From Saprospiraceae bacterium (GTDB lineage Bacteria; Bacteroidota; Bacteroidia; Chitinophagales; Saprospiraceae), in the NCBI GenBank assembly GCA_020628645.1, contig JAHDES010000024.1:22897-86896 (forward strand): DNA of 64,000 bases, given 5' to 3'. The position numbers and the translations under genes were made by a program. The notes under the pieces are model-generated. The model saw only the letters and a program-made list of their open reading frames with translations, made no database searches and was not told the origin of the DNA. Below, piece by piece: positions 18,100 to 26,826 of this stretch (position 1 is the first letter of the stretch; each line of letters starts with the position of its first letter).

Positions 18100-19551
18100 T
18101 TATCGAATTCGTAATTCTTGTCCTACAATAATTAAATTACTCGTCAGTCCATTTAATTCTTTTAAACGTACGACTGTTGTATTAAATCGTTTGGATAAAC
18201 GATAAAGCGTATCGCCATCTTTTACATTATAATAACGCGCACGTGTATCCTCTTCAAAGGGTTTTGTAGGAGTATCTTCTTTTACGATGTCCTCTGGGTA
18301 TTGTTCTTCTTCTTCCTCGGGAATGTCATTAATAATCACGGGATCATCCGCTTCATTATCAAAAAAGAAATCCTCTTCTTCCTCTTCATCAACACTTGCT
18401 TCTATATCTTCTTCTGAGGTATTCTCTTTTTCGGGGATTTCAAAATCTTCTATTGATGTGGATGGAATTGTGGTATCAAAATCCAGTTCAGGGTCTTGAT
18501 CCAAATCTCGAACAGGAATCGTAGCTGGTGGTATATCTTCTTCTTGTTCTTTGGCACTTCTTGTTTTAGGAGTATTTGCTTTAGCTACTTTCCAACCTCT
18601 CAATTTCACCCGTTCGCCAATACGAACTTCTCGTCCAAGAGGAATGCGATTTCGTTTATAAAGATTTTCTAATTTGACACCATACAATTGGGAGAGATAC
18701 ATCATGTTATCTCCTTTTTTCACATAATGATATTTTTTCTGCCCCCGAAAACCTGCTCGTTTTGGTTGTAAAAATACACGGTAGCCATCTTCTAGAGAAG
18801 AAGTAGCCTCTAATCCTTCATTATATTTTAAAATTCGTTTTAGTGGCACATTAGCTCGCTCAGCAAGTTCAGCTACAATTTCTCCTTCTTTTGCTAAAGC
18901 TGTTTTTATATCATTGACCAATACAATATCATAAGTGTCTGAAGGTAGAATATCAGGTGGCGTAGGGGTGATAGAATTGGGATCCATATTATCATAGATG
19001 TACAATTCATAATCTTCGATAATACCAATTAATAAATCAGGATAATTAGGATTAGTCGCATAGCCCGCTTTTTTCAACCCTAAAGCCCATCTACGATAAT
19101 CGGGCCCATCTATACGAAATAAAAAACCATAGCGATAGTCTTTTCTAGGATCACGTAAAAATTCAGAATGAGCAATAAAAGAAGCTTCTGCATTTCGGTA
19201 CACCCGAAAACAAGATTTCATTAAATTGCCTTGCTCATCATAATCATCATCTTCTCGATAATATGTCTTGCCTTCCCAGCTTCCTCCACATTTCATCCCA
19301 AAATGATTATTGGCTTTCCGAGCTAATACACTTTTACCAGCGTTGGATTCCAAAATAGCTTGTGCTAATTTGATACTAGCAGGAATTCCTGCTCGTTCCA
19401 TTTCACCAATGGCGATATCTTTGAATTTTTCGATATAATCAACACGATCTTGATTCCGTTGTGCAAAAAGCAAATTGGAAGTAACAAGCAAGATAGTAAT
19501 GATAAAAAAGCGTGTGTTATGATATATTAATCTTCGATTCATTTCTGACAT
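18100..19551 (-). CDS. Exported N-acetylglucosaminidase-type peptidoglycan hydrolase with LysM domains
   Basis: A 483-residue protein. A signal peptide (ending LLFAQ at about residue 31) is followed by a glucosaminidase (FlgJ/Auto-like) domain at about 35-190, recognised by IPASIKLAQAILESNAGKS and ANNHFGMKCGGSW. The Glu in AILESNAG is the expected catalytic acid. Two or three LysM peptidoglycan-binding modules follow (a clear one near 275-320, YHYVKKGDNMMYLSQLYGV, and one at the C-terminus, YYNVKDGDTLYRLSKRF). Between them is an Asp/Glu-rich linker. The start may instead be the ATG at 19542. The beta-barrel gene follows 11 bp later. The 5' end overlaps nothing, since the divergent lipoprotein starts at 19601. 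Confidence 0.9.
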   Translation of the reverse strand: MSEMNRRLIYHNTRFFIITILLVTSNLLFAQRNQDRVDYIEKFKDIAIGEMERAGIPASIKLAQAILESNAGKSVLARKANNHFGMKCGGSWEGKTYYREDDDYDEQGNLMKSCFRVYRNAEASFIAHSEFLRDPRKDYRYGFLFRIDGPDYRRWALGLKKAGYATNPNYPDLLIGIIEDYELYIYDNMDPNSITPTPPDILPSDTYDIVLVNDIKTALAKEGEIVAELAERANVPLKRILKYNEGLEATSSLEDGYRVFLQPKRAGFRGQKKYHYVKKGDNMMYLSQLYGVKLENLYKRNRIPLGREVRIGERVKLRGWKVAKANTPKTRSAKEQEEDIPPATIPVRDLDQDPELDFDTTIPSTSIEDFEIPEKENTSEEDIEASVDEEEEEDFFFDNEADDPVIINDIPEEEEEQYPEDIVKEDTPTKPFEEDTRARYYNVKDGDTLYRLSKRFNTTVVRLKELNGLTSNLIIVGQELRIR

Positions 19552-19600
19552 GTCTTGGGGAATTTTTTATACATTTGAACGTCTAAACCAGCCGATACTT

Positions 19601-20581
19601 ATGCAACAAATTCTAATTTACCTATTTTTAACTGTTTTTTTAGGGTTAATTGCTTGTAAAGATACAAACTACAATTCAAGTGAAGAAACTACAAGCCCTA
19701 CAGATAGTACGAAAATAAACGAAGAAGGTCTCAAAACAAAGATTCTTTATGCTTGGGTCGATCAATTACGCATTCGCGAAACCCCAGACACCAAAGCAGA
19801 GATTGTAAAAGAACTGCAAGAAGGAGAAGCTGTTACCTATCTTAATGAAAAAACTGATTTCACTAAAAAAGTTAATCTACGAGGTACTTTATTTGATGAA
19901 CCTTGGCTAAAGGTACGTACTGAAGATCAGCTAGAGGGATGGCTATACGGAGGTGGTGTACGTACATATCGTACTAGTGTGGATATGGTAAAAACACCTT
20001 ATGATAAATGTTATAGTTTATTATCAAAAAGAAAATTTAATAAATACCTAGAATGTATTGCTACTACACAAAACCGTCAACTAAGAGTAGATAAAGACTA
20101 TGCCACCATTTCGAATAATGAGCTTTTTTTGAAACGTTTAGATGGTCAACAAGTGCATTTAATTTCTTCTGATACTGCACAATATCAGTATAGGTATTAT
20201 ATTCCACAAATGGGCTATTATGTCATTTATACCAGCTATCATGAAGATGGAGAGTATCGATTGATCAATGATAAATCAGGAAAACAAACAAAGATCATGG
20301 GCTATCCTAGACCTTCTCCAAACTATAAAGCGGTAGCCTGTACGAATGCCTACTTAGAACCCAATCGTGCAAGAAAAGGTATTCAAATATGGGCATTCAC
20401 TCCAGATGGATTTCAATTAGTTTTTGAACATTTGGTGAAGGATTTTTTACCCACTACTCCTGTATGGTTGGATGATAACACCCTTGAGGTTAATTTATCT
20501 CCACAAGAACACAATCATGAATTAGGCCTTCAAAAAGTTCGTGTAAAACTGAAAAATGGTGAGTGGCAATTAGAAAAATAA
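19601..20581 (+). CDS. Lipoprotein with SH3-like domain
   Basis: The ATG at 19601 is chosen because it opens a lipoprotein signal (MQQILIYLFLTVFLGLIAC). The frame is open from 19550, but that start would overlap the divergent glucosaminidase start. After a Ser/Thr-rich spacer comes a bacterial SH3-like segment (LYAWVDQLRIRETPDTKAEI, then WLKVRTEDQLEGWLYGGGV) at about residues 45-125. The rest has no recognised domain. A -7-like TACATTTG is at 19570-19577. An SH3 domain often binds cell-wall peptides, which would suit the neighbouring peptidoglycan hydrolase, but that link is an inference. Confidence 0.8.
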   Translation: MQQILIYLFLTVFLGLIACKDTNYNSSEETTSPTDSTKINEEGLKTKILYAWVDQLRIRETPDTKAEIVKELQEGEAVTYLNEKTDFTKKVNLRGTLFDEPWLKVRTEDQLEGWLYGGGVRTYRTSVDMVKTPYDKCYSLLSKRKFNKYLECIATTQNRQLRVDKDYATISNNELFLKRLDGQQVHLISSDTAQYQYRYYIPQMGYYVIYTSYHEDGEYRLINDKSGKQTKIMGYPRPSPNYKAVACTNAYLEPNRARKGIQIWAFTPDGFQLVFEHLVKDFLPTTPVWLDDNTLEVNLSPQEHNHELGLQKVRVKLKNGEWQLEK

Positions 20582-20590
20582 ATGGAAAAT

Positions 20591-21328
20591 CTATTTGATA
20601 AAATTAGATACTAACTCACTCAAAAGTGTTTTATAATTTTTACCAACATCAATTCGTATATCATTATCCATCAAGACATAACTATCTCGTCCTTTAGAAT
20701 ATTTTCTTAGGTGTATAAGGTTGATAATGTACGAACGATGCACCCGAAGGAAAGTTGAATTCGCTAACATCAATTGGCAATCTTTGAGGCTCAGCGTAGA
20801 AATCACTTTAGTGCCATCATTCAATTGAAGATGTGTATATCGACCTTCGGATGCTAAATAAACTACCTCTTCAGAAGAAGTATAAATCCATCCATTTAGG
20901 GCAGGCCATTTCAGTTTAATAGTTTTTGGTAATTGATCCTTTTGGTCATAATCAATTTGTTTATTACTTATAATTTTAATGACTTGCTTCATTATTTTAT
21001 GAAGCGCATCTTCTTTAATAGGTTTTAATAAATAACCTAAAGCAGGAGTATCAAATGCTTTAAACACATATTGTTGTTTTGCAGTAATTAAAACGAGTAA
21101 AAAATTAAGCTCTTCAAAATGTTCAATCAATTGAAACCCTGAATAATTGGGCAATTCAATAGCTAAGAATACTAAATCAGGTTGGAATTCTTTAATGGCA
21201 TTAATGCCCGATAAAATATCAAATGCTTCTGCAACAATATTAATTGAAGGGAAGGATTGTTCTAGTAAGACACCTAGTGCATTTCGACTTCTAGTTTCAT
21301 GGTCGATTAATAAAGTAGTAATCGTCAT
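20591..21328 (-). CDS. LytTR-family response regulator with degenerate receiver
   Basis: A 245-residue regulator with an N-terminal receiver fold (1-120) and a C-terminal LytTR DNA-binding domain (about 140-243, motifs VYLASEGRYTHLQL and FLRVHRSYIINLIHLRKY). The receiver is abnormal. The segment that should read DLVFLDIEMP reads DLVFLAIELP, so the phospho-acceptor Asp is Ala at residue 56 (codon GCT, 21161-21163). The acidic pair is D9-H10 instead of D-D. The Lys of YLLKPI is kept. It lies 17 bp after the propeller kinase gene, in the same order as the intact pair at 57494-61351. Activity is probably independent of classical phosphorylation. Confidence 0.92.
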   Translation of the reverse strand: MTITTLLIDHETRSRNALGVLLEQSFPSINIVAEAFDILSGINAIKEFQPDLVFLAIELPNYSGFQLIEHFEELNFLLVLITAKQQYVFKAFDTPALGYLLKPIKEDALHKIMKQVIKIISNKQIDYDQKDQLPKTIKLKWPALNGWIYTSSEEVVYLASEGRYTHLQLNDGTKVISTLSLKDCQLMLANSTFLRVHRSYIINLIHLRKYSKGRDSYVLMDNDIRIDVGKNYKTLLSELVSNFIK

Positions 21329-21345
21329 TTTGTGTTTCCGTGATA

Positions 21346-24240
21346 TTAAATAGTTTTTGTCAAGATATTCAAGACTATCTTTGTTCCTTGTGGTTGACTT
21401 TGTAAATTATATAAATCTTCTATTTGAACATTTAGGCTTTTTTTATGCGCAATGTTCAGCAAATTGAGACGCTTTTCAGTTAGTTGCATTGCTTTAGATG
21501 TATACAACTGTTTATTTATTTGATTAATTTCTTTTGATCGTTTGCGACCAATTCCATTATCCTCTATAATACAAATTAGGTAATTTTCTCGTTTATTAAA
21601 ACTTATTGCGAGTTGTTTCTGTCCTTTTTTATGGTGCAACCCATGTTTAATTGCATTTTCAACATATGGTTGTACTAACATTGGTGGAATATCAACCAAA
21701 CTAGGATCAAAACTTGGATCTATTGTAATGGAATAATTAAAACTATCATCAAATCGCATACTTTCTAAACTCAGATAAAGATTTAATGTATCTATTTCTT
21801 GTGCTAAAGAAATATGATCTTGATCTGACATAGTTAAAATATTTCGCATCAAGCTTGAAAATTGAGTCAAATATCGATTAGCAGTACGTTTATCTTGCTG
21901 AACAATAAATTCTTGAATAGAATTAAGTGCATTAAATAGAAAATGAGGGTTCATTTGTGCTCGTAAAGCAACCAACTGATAATTTTCCATTTGTTGACGA
22001 ACATTATTTCGTCTTTGTAATTCTGCATTAATAAAATAAAAAATAAAAAGACTTAACAACGCCATTAATCCATAAAACCAATAGGTTTGATAAAAGGGAG
22101 GCTTAATACGAAAATCCACTTCTAATGGCTTCGACCAATCAGAATTATGTGTTTTCGCTCGTACTAAAAAGGTGTAATTACCCGCAGGTAAGGCTGGATA
22201 TTGTGCAATATTAATATTGGAAAAAATCCAATCTTGTTGCAATCCCTTTAATTGGTGTTCGTATTGAATTTCTCCAGCATTTTGAAAAGTCAGCCCACTA
22301 TATTCTATTTTAATATTATTCTGACTAAATGGTAGCTCGTAATAGGATTGAAGAGTAGTATCTCTTTCCTGAACTTTTACACTTTTGAGATACATTTTGG
22401 GGCTTGTAGAACCAACATCTAATGCTTGATTGAAAATAGAAATACCTTTATTGGTAGCAACTATAATATCATCTTCTTTTCTTGTTATATCATTAATTTC
22501 ATTATCCGCTAGTCCATTATCTGCAGTTATAATTTGAAATGTTTGTGTATTTAGATTAAACTTGTGTAAGCCATTATTGGTCGCTATCCAAGCAATTGTA
22601 TCTTGTACAATTACCTTTTTACATAATTCTGCATTCAGTACCTTTTGATTGGTAAAATGATGGATAATTTTATCCTCTTTTAAAATATAAACACCTTTAT
22701 CATGTGTCGCCAAAAAAAAAGTAGAATCTGCTGTAATGGCAATATCTCTTATATCTGCTTTTATCAAATTAGGTAAGTATGCTTTTAAGGTTGCCCCATC
22801 ATAATGATATAAGCCTTCTACTGTGCCAAAAAAGATGCTTTGTTCATTTTGGGCTAGTACAGCATAGGTTCGTTTTTTTCCAATGTGCTTCCTGTTTTTT
22901 TGTTCAAAATAACCCAGATGCGAACTACCTCCATACCATAAACGTGAATTAGTATCGTAACTTCCTGTTTTATAAGATCCATCCGTAAATACTGTTTCTC
23001 CTTTTTCAGGATTCCAGTTAATTATTTTATCAGAACATAAAATAGTGAGGTAATTTTCTTCTGTGTATAGTAAATCATAAATGTACTTATCACTACTTTG
23101 AATTTTTTGGTCAACTATTGCTTGTAAATCAGGATTGAGTATGGTCAACCAAGAGTTAGCAGCACCAATGATGATATTGTTTTTATTATCGGTTGTAATA
23201 GCAGAAGCTATCGAAAAATTAGGGTTTTTATAGGAAGATATTTCTAAAGAAGGCAAGAAAAATAAGCCATCTTTTTGAGAAGTAATCCAATAATTATCAT
23301 CTCGATCTTGAAAAACAAGTCCAATAAATTTTCCTTCTAGTAATTTTTTTACCGTATAAGATTGATCCTTTTGTTGTAACAAAACCACTCCATCTACCGT
23401 CGTCACCCAAATATTATTGGAGCGATCTGTAGAGAGATAATTAATTCCTTTTTGATATAAATGTTCCCATTCTTTAAATGCGGGACGAAAGGTGTAATCT
23501 TTTAGTGAGAAAAAATATAATTGATTATGGAAATAAACTAAGATATCTTCTTTATTAGGCATAAGAATATTGGTAGTACCAATCGGGGCCTTCCATTTTT
23601 TCTCAAAAGGGACATATTGAATAGAATCCGTATTAATAATATTGAGCCCAAATCTGGAAAGAATCAAACTTTGATTTTGATTCTTGAGAAAGGTATTTTT
23701 ACCCCAAAAACTCTTCTTTCCAAAATCTTCTAGTGATGCATTATCTTTATTTTTTTCTAAAACCACTCTAGCAGCTCCTGAATCTCCCGTACTTAACAAC
23801 CAAAAATCACCATTATGATCTTCTTGAATATCCACCAAGTAACGAAAGCCATGAAAAGAAGAAAGATCAAATTCTTGAATACTATCATTTTTATAACAAT
23901 AAACATCATTTGCCAAATCATTAAACCACAAGTCATGCTTTGAATCTTTATAAATGTTGACTATTTCTTTTGATTTAAGGCTTGATATAGGATTTTTTTG
24001 AAAACTATGTCCATCAAATTTGCAAAGCCCCGCCTCTGTACTAATCCAAATAAATCCATCTTCATCTTGTTCTAAATCGTAAATATTGGCACTTGGCAAA
24101 CCATCCCTTACCGTGTAATTTTTAAACGAAAAATGTTGTCCCAGTACAATAGATGACCAGAACAATAAAAGTAGTATTCCACTCGCCCTTTTTTGAAAAG
24201 AACATAATAAATTCGCTTGTGTAAATAGATGTAGATACAA
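21346..24240 (-). CDS. LytS-like sensor histidine kinase with periplasmic propeller
   Basis: A 964-residue membrane kinase. After an N-terminal signal or anchor (about 18-34) a two-component-regulator propeller of Reg_prop repeats fills about 38-640 (for example DEDGFIWISTEAGLCKFDG). A Y_Y_Y domain follows at about 645-712 (LPAGNYTFLVRAKTHNSDW). One membrane helix is at about 719-738. A short coiled segment leads to the His_kinase domain with the acceptor His at residue 766 in NPHFLFNALNSIQEF, the N-box VENAIKHGL and the glycine loop EDNGIGRKRS. The kinase itself looks intact, although its adjacent regulator lacks the acceptor Asp. A variant -7 element TATCTTTA is at 24263-24270. Confidence 0.92.
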   Translation of the reverse strand: MYLHLFTQANLLCSFQKRASGILLLLFWSSIVLGQHFSFKNYTVRDGLPSANIYDLEQDEDGFIWISTEAGLCKFDGHSFQKNPISSLKSKEIVNIYKDSKHDLWFNDLANDVYCYKNDSIQEFDLSSFHGFRYLVDIQEDHNGDFWLLSTGDSGAARVVLEKNKDNASLEDFGKKSFWGKNTFLKNQNQSLILSRFGLNIINTDSIQYVPFEKKWKAPIGTTNILMPNKEDILVYFHNQLYFFSLKDYTFRPAFKEWEHLYQKGINYLSTDRSNNIWVTTVDGVVLLQQKDQSYTVKKLLEGKFIGLVFQDRDDNYWITSQKDGLFFLPSLEISSYKNPNFSIASAITTDNKNNIIIGAANSWLTILNPDLQAIVDQKIQSSDKYIYDLLYTEENYLTILCSDKIINWNPEKGETVFTDGSYKTGSYDTNSRLWYGGSSHLGYFEQKNRKHIGKKRTYAVLAQNEQSIFFGTVEGLYHYDGATLKAYLPNLIKADIRDIAITADSTFFLATHDKGVYILKEDKIIHHFTNQKVLNAELCKKVIVQDTIAWIATNNGLHKFNLNTQTFQIITADNGLADNEINDITRKEDDIIVATNKGISIFNQALDVGSTSPKMYLKSVKVQERDTTLQSYYELPFSQNNIKIEYSGLTFQNAGEIQYEHQLKGLQQDWIFSNINIAQYPALPAGNYTFLVRAKTHNSDWSKPLEVDFRIKPPFYQTYWFYGLMALLSLFIFYFINAELQRRNNVRQQMENYQLVALRAQMNPHFLFNALNSIQEFIVQQDKRTANRYLTQFSSLMRNILTMSDQDHISLAQEIDTLNLYLSLESMRFDDSFNYSITIDPSFDPSLVDIPPMLVQPYVENAIKHGLHHKKGQKQLAISFNKRENYLICIIEDNGIGRKRSKEINQINKQLYTSKAMQLTEKRLNLLNIAHKKSLNVQIEDLYNLQSQPQGTKIVLNILTKTI

Positions 24241-24262
24241 TTGAAACCTAATTTAGACCATC

Positions 24263-24270
24263 TAAAGATA
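24263..24270 (-). promoter_or_regulatory. Variant -7 element of the kinase-regulator operon
   Basis: TATCTTTA on the minus strand lies 22 bp before the ATG of the propeller kinase and fits the Bacteroidota TAnnTTTG pattern except for the last base. No clear -33 TTG was found, so this is a weak prediction. Confidence 0.4.
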
Positions 24271-24383
24271 CAGAATATATTATGCTAAGAATAAAAAACT
24301 AGATTATTCGCTGTAGATTAAATAAATTTTGAGACTTAAATTTCTCTATCAACTCTTTTCAGATCTCGTTGTTACAATTCTGA

Positions 24384-26822
24384 ATGTCAACTACACCTTC
24401 CATACAAGCTGCTAAAAAATGGTTTGCACAACAAAATTGGTCGCCTTTTCCTTTCCAAATCAATACTTGGAAGGCACATCTTCATGGACAACATGGTTTG
24501 GTGAATGCTCCCACAGGTAGTGGAAAAACTTATTCATTATTTGTTCCTATTCTTTTAGAAGCCTTACAAAATCCTCCTAAAAAAGGAATTCAAGCTATTT
24601 GGATAACGCCAATTCGAGCCTTGGCACAAGAAATTCAACTAGCAGGAAATAGAGCAGCGCAAGGTTTGGGATTGGATTGGGAAATTGCCATTCGCTCGGG
24701 AGATACAAAAACTAGTGAACGTAATAAACAAAAAAAGAAACCTCCTCATATCTTAATCACCACACCAGAAAGTTTACATTTACTATTAGCATCAAAAGGA
24801 TATGAAAAATATTTTCAACATCTCAAAACTATTGTAGTAGATGAATGGCACGAATTAATAGGTTCTAAAAGGGCTGTTTTAATGGAATTGGCTTTGTCTC
24901 GTTTAAAAGGTTTTTTGCCTCAACTGAAAATTTGGGGGATTTCTGCTACTATTGGAAATATGCAGGAAAGTTTAGATGTACTTTTTGGTCCAAGCATTCC
25001 CACAGAAAAAATAAGTGTCATTCGAGCAGATATTGATAAAAAAATTGAAGTTATTTCTGTTTTACCCGATGAGATTGAACGCTTTCCTTGGGCAGGACAT
25101 CTAGGAATTCGCTTATTGAAAAAGGTGGTTCCCATCATAGAGAAAAGCACCTCCACCCTTATTTTCACCAATACTCGCGCCCAATGTGAAATTTGGTATC
25201 AAAATCTATTAGAAATATCTCCTGACTTAGCAGGAATACTTGCTATGCATCATGGATCAATTAGTAAAGAACTTCGAAATTGGGTGGAAGGAGCACTTCA
25301 TGATAATCGTTTGAAAGCGGTAGTTTGCACCTCTAGTTTGGATTTGGGGGTGGATTTTCGTCCTGTAGAAACGATTATTCAAATTGGAAGCCCAAAAGGA
25401 GTAGCTCGATTTATGCAACGAGCAGGGCGTAGTGGGCATCAACCAGGTGCAACAAGTCGTATTTTTTTCGTTCCTACCAATTCGTTGGAGTTGATAGAAG
25501 CTGCTGCTTTACGAGAAGCCATTCAACAAAAACACCTCGAAAGTCGAGTGCCTTACATTCGATCGTTTGATGTATTGGTGCAATATCTGATCACTTTGGC
25601 AGTTTCTGATGGATTTGAAGCACAAACAATTTTCAATGAGATAAAATCTACCTTTTGTTTTAGCAGCATCAGTCGAGAAGAGTGGGAATGGTGTTTGAAT
25701 TTTATTACCACAGGAGGAAGCTCATTAACGGCTTATGATGAATACCACAAAGTAATTCTTGAAAATGGGCGATATAAAGTCACTAGCCGTGGTATTGCAA
25801 TGCGCCATAGATTGAGTATTGGTACAATTTCTAGTACGACGATGATGAATGTAAATTATGTGCGTGGTAAACGTTTAGGCACAGTAGAAGAATGGTTCAT
25901 CGCACAGCTCAAACCAGGCGATGTATTTTGGTTTGCTGGTCGAAGTTTAGAATTAGTTCGGGTAAAGGATATGACCGTACAGGTGCGAAAAAGCAAAGCC
26001 ACAAAAGGTCGAATTCCTGCTTGGATGGGAGGACGATTGATGCTGTCTTCTCAATTATCTAAAATGATACGTCAAAAATTAAATGAGTATGTCCATGATG
26101 AGATTCGTGATATTGAATTAACGACACTTTTGCCTCTTTTAGATTTACAACAGGAGCGTTCTCATATTCCAAATGAGGACGAATTTTTAATTGAATATTT
26201 CAAAAGTAAAGAGGGGTATCATTTAATCTTTTATCCGTTTGAAGGACGTTTTGTTCATGAAGGAATGGGGACTTTACTGGCTTATCGCATTGCACAACTG
26301 CAACCCATTACTTTTTCTATAGCTATGAATGATTATGGATTTGAACTTCTGTCAGATGATGAGATACCCATAGAAAAAGCGTTAAAAGAAGGCTTATTTT
26401 CTACTCAAAATTTAGCTAAAGATATTCAAGCTAGTATCAATGCTGTAGAAATGGCAAAGCGACAATTTCGGGATATTGCTAGTATTGCAGGATTGGTATT
26501 TAAAGGATACCCAGGTAAGCCCAAAAAAGATCGGCATTTACAATCTTCTTCCCAACTTTTCTTTGATGTTTTTACAGATTATGATCCTGATAATTTACTT
26601 TTATTACAAGCTTATGATGAAGTTCAAACATTCCAATTAGATGAAGTTCGCCTACGGCAATCACTAAAAAGAATTCAGAGACAAACTATTCTTTTGAAAC
26701 GCCCCCATCGAGCTACGCCTTTCGCTTTTCCCATTTTAGTGGATCGTTTGAGAGAACGATTGAGTAGTGAAAAATTAGAAGATCGTATTCGTAAAATGAA
26801 ATTGCAATTGATACGAGATTAA
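24384..26822 (+). CDS. Lhr-like DEXH-box helicase of the ligase-associated DNA repair type
   Basis: An 812-residue superfamily 2 helicase. Walker A APTGSGKT is at residues 42-49, the Walker B variant DEWH at 153-156, ISATIGN near 188, and the motif VI QRAGRSGHQPGA near 345. The C-terminal winged-helix and core region (RLSIGTISSTTMMN, MGGRLMLSSQLS) matches the helicases that usually sit beside an ATP-dependent DNA ligase, an exonuclease and a phosphoesterase. None of those partners is in this window. The gene has a divergent kinase upstream and a convergent protease 4 bp downstream, so it appears to be separated from its usual cluster. Confidence 0.92.
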   Translation: MSTTPSIQAAKKWFAQQNWSPFPFQINTWKAHLHGQHGLVNAPTGSGKTYSLFVPILLEALQNPPKKGIQAIWITPIRALAQEIQLAGNRAAQGLGLDWEIAIRSGDTKTSERNKQKKKPPHILITTPESLHLLLASKGYEKYFQHLKTIVVDEWHELIGSKRAVLMELALSRLKGFLPQLKIWGISATIGNMQESLDVLFGPSIPTEKISVIRADIDKKIEVISVLPDEIERFPWAGHLGIRLLKKVVPIIEKSTSTLIFTNTRAQCEIWYQNLLEISPDLAGILAMHHGSISKELRNWVEGALHDNRLKAVVCTSSLDLGVDFRPVETIIQIGSPKGVARFMQRAGRSGHQPGATSRIFFVPTNSLELIEAAALREAIQQKHLESRVPYIRSFDVLVQYLITLAVSDGFEAQTIFNEIKSTFCFSSISREEWEWCLNFITTGGSSLTAYDEYHKVILENGRYKVTSRGIAMRHRLSIGTISSTTMMNVNYVRGKRLGTVEEWFIAQLKPGDVFWFAGRSLELVRVKDMTVQVRKSKATKGRIPAWMGGRLMLSSQLSKMIRQKLNEYVHDEIRDIELTTLLPLLDLQQERSHIPNEDEFLIEYFKSKEGYHLIFYPFEGRFVHEGMGTLLAYRIAQLQPITFSIAMNDYGFELLSDDEIPIEKALKEGLFSTQNLAKDIQASINAVEMAKRQFRDIASIAGLVFKGYPGKPKKDRHLQSSSQLFFDVFTDYDPDNLLLLQAYDEVQTFQLDEVRLRQSLKRIQRQTILLKRPHRATPFAFPILVDRLRERLSSEKLEDRIRKMKLQLIRD

Positions 26823-26826
26823 CCAT

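Noticed and set aside
18287..18499. Ser-rich ORF on the plus strand
   Set aside because: It is the complement of the Asp/Glu-rich linker of the glucosaminidase, a common shadow artefact.
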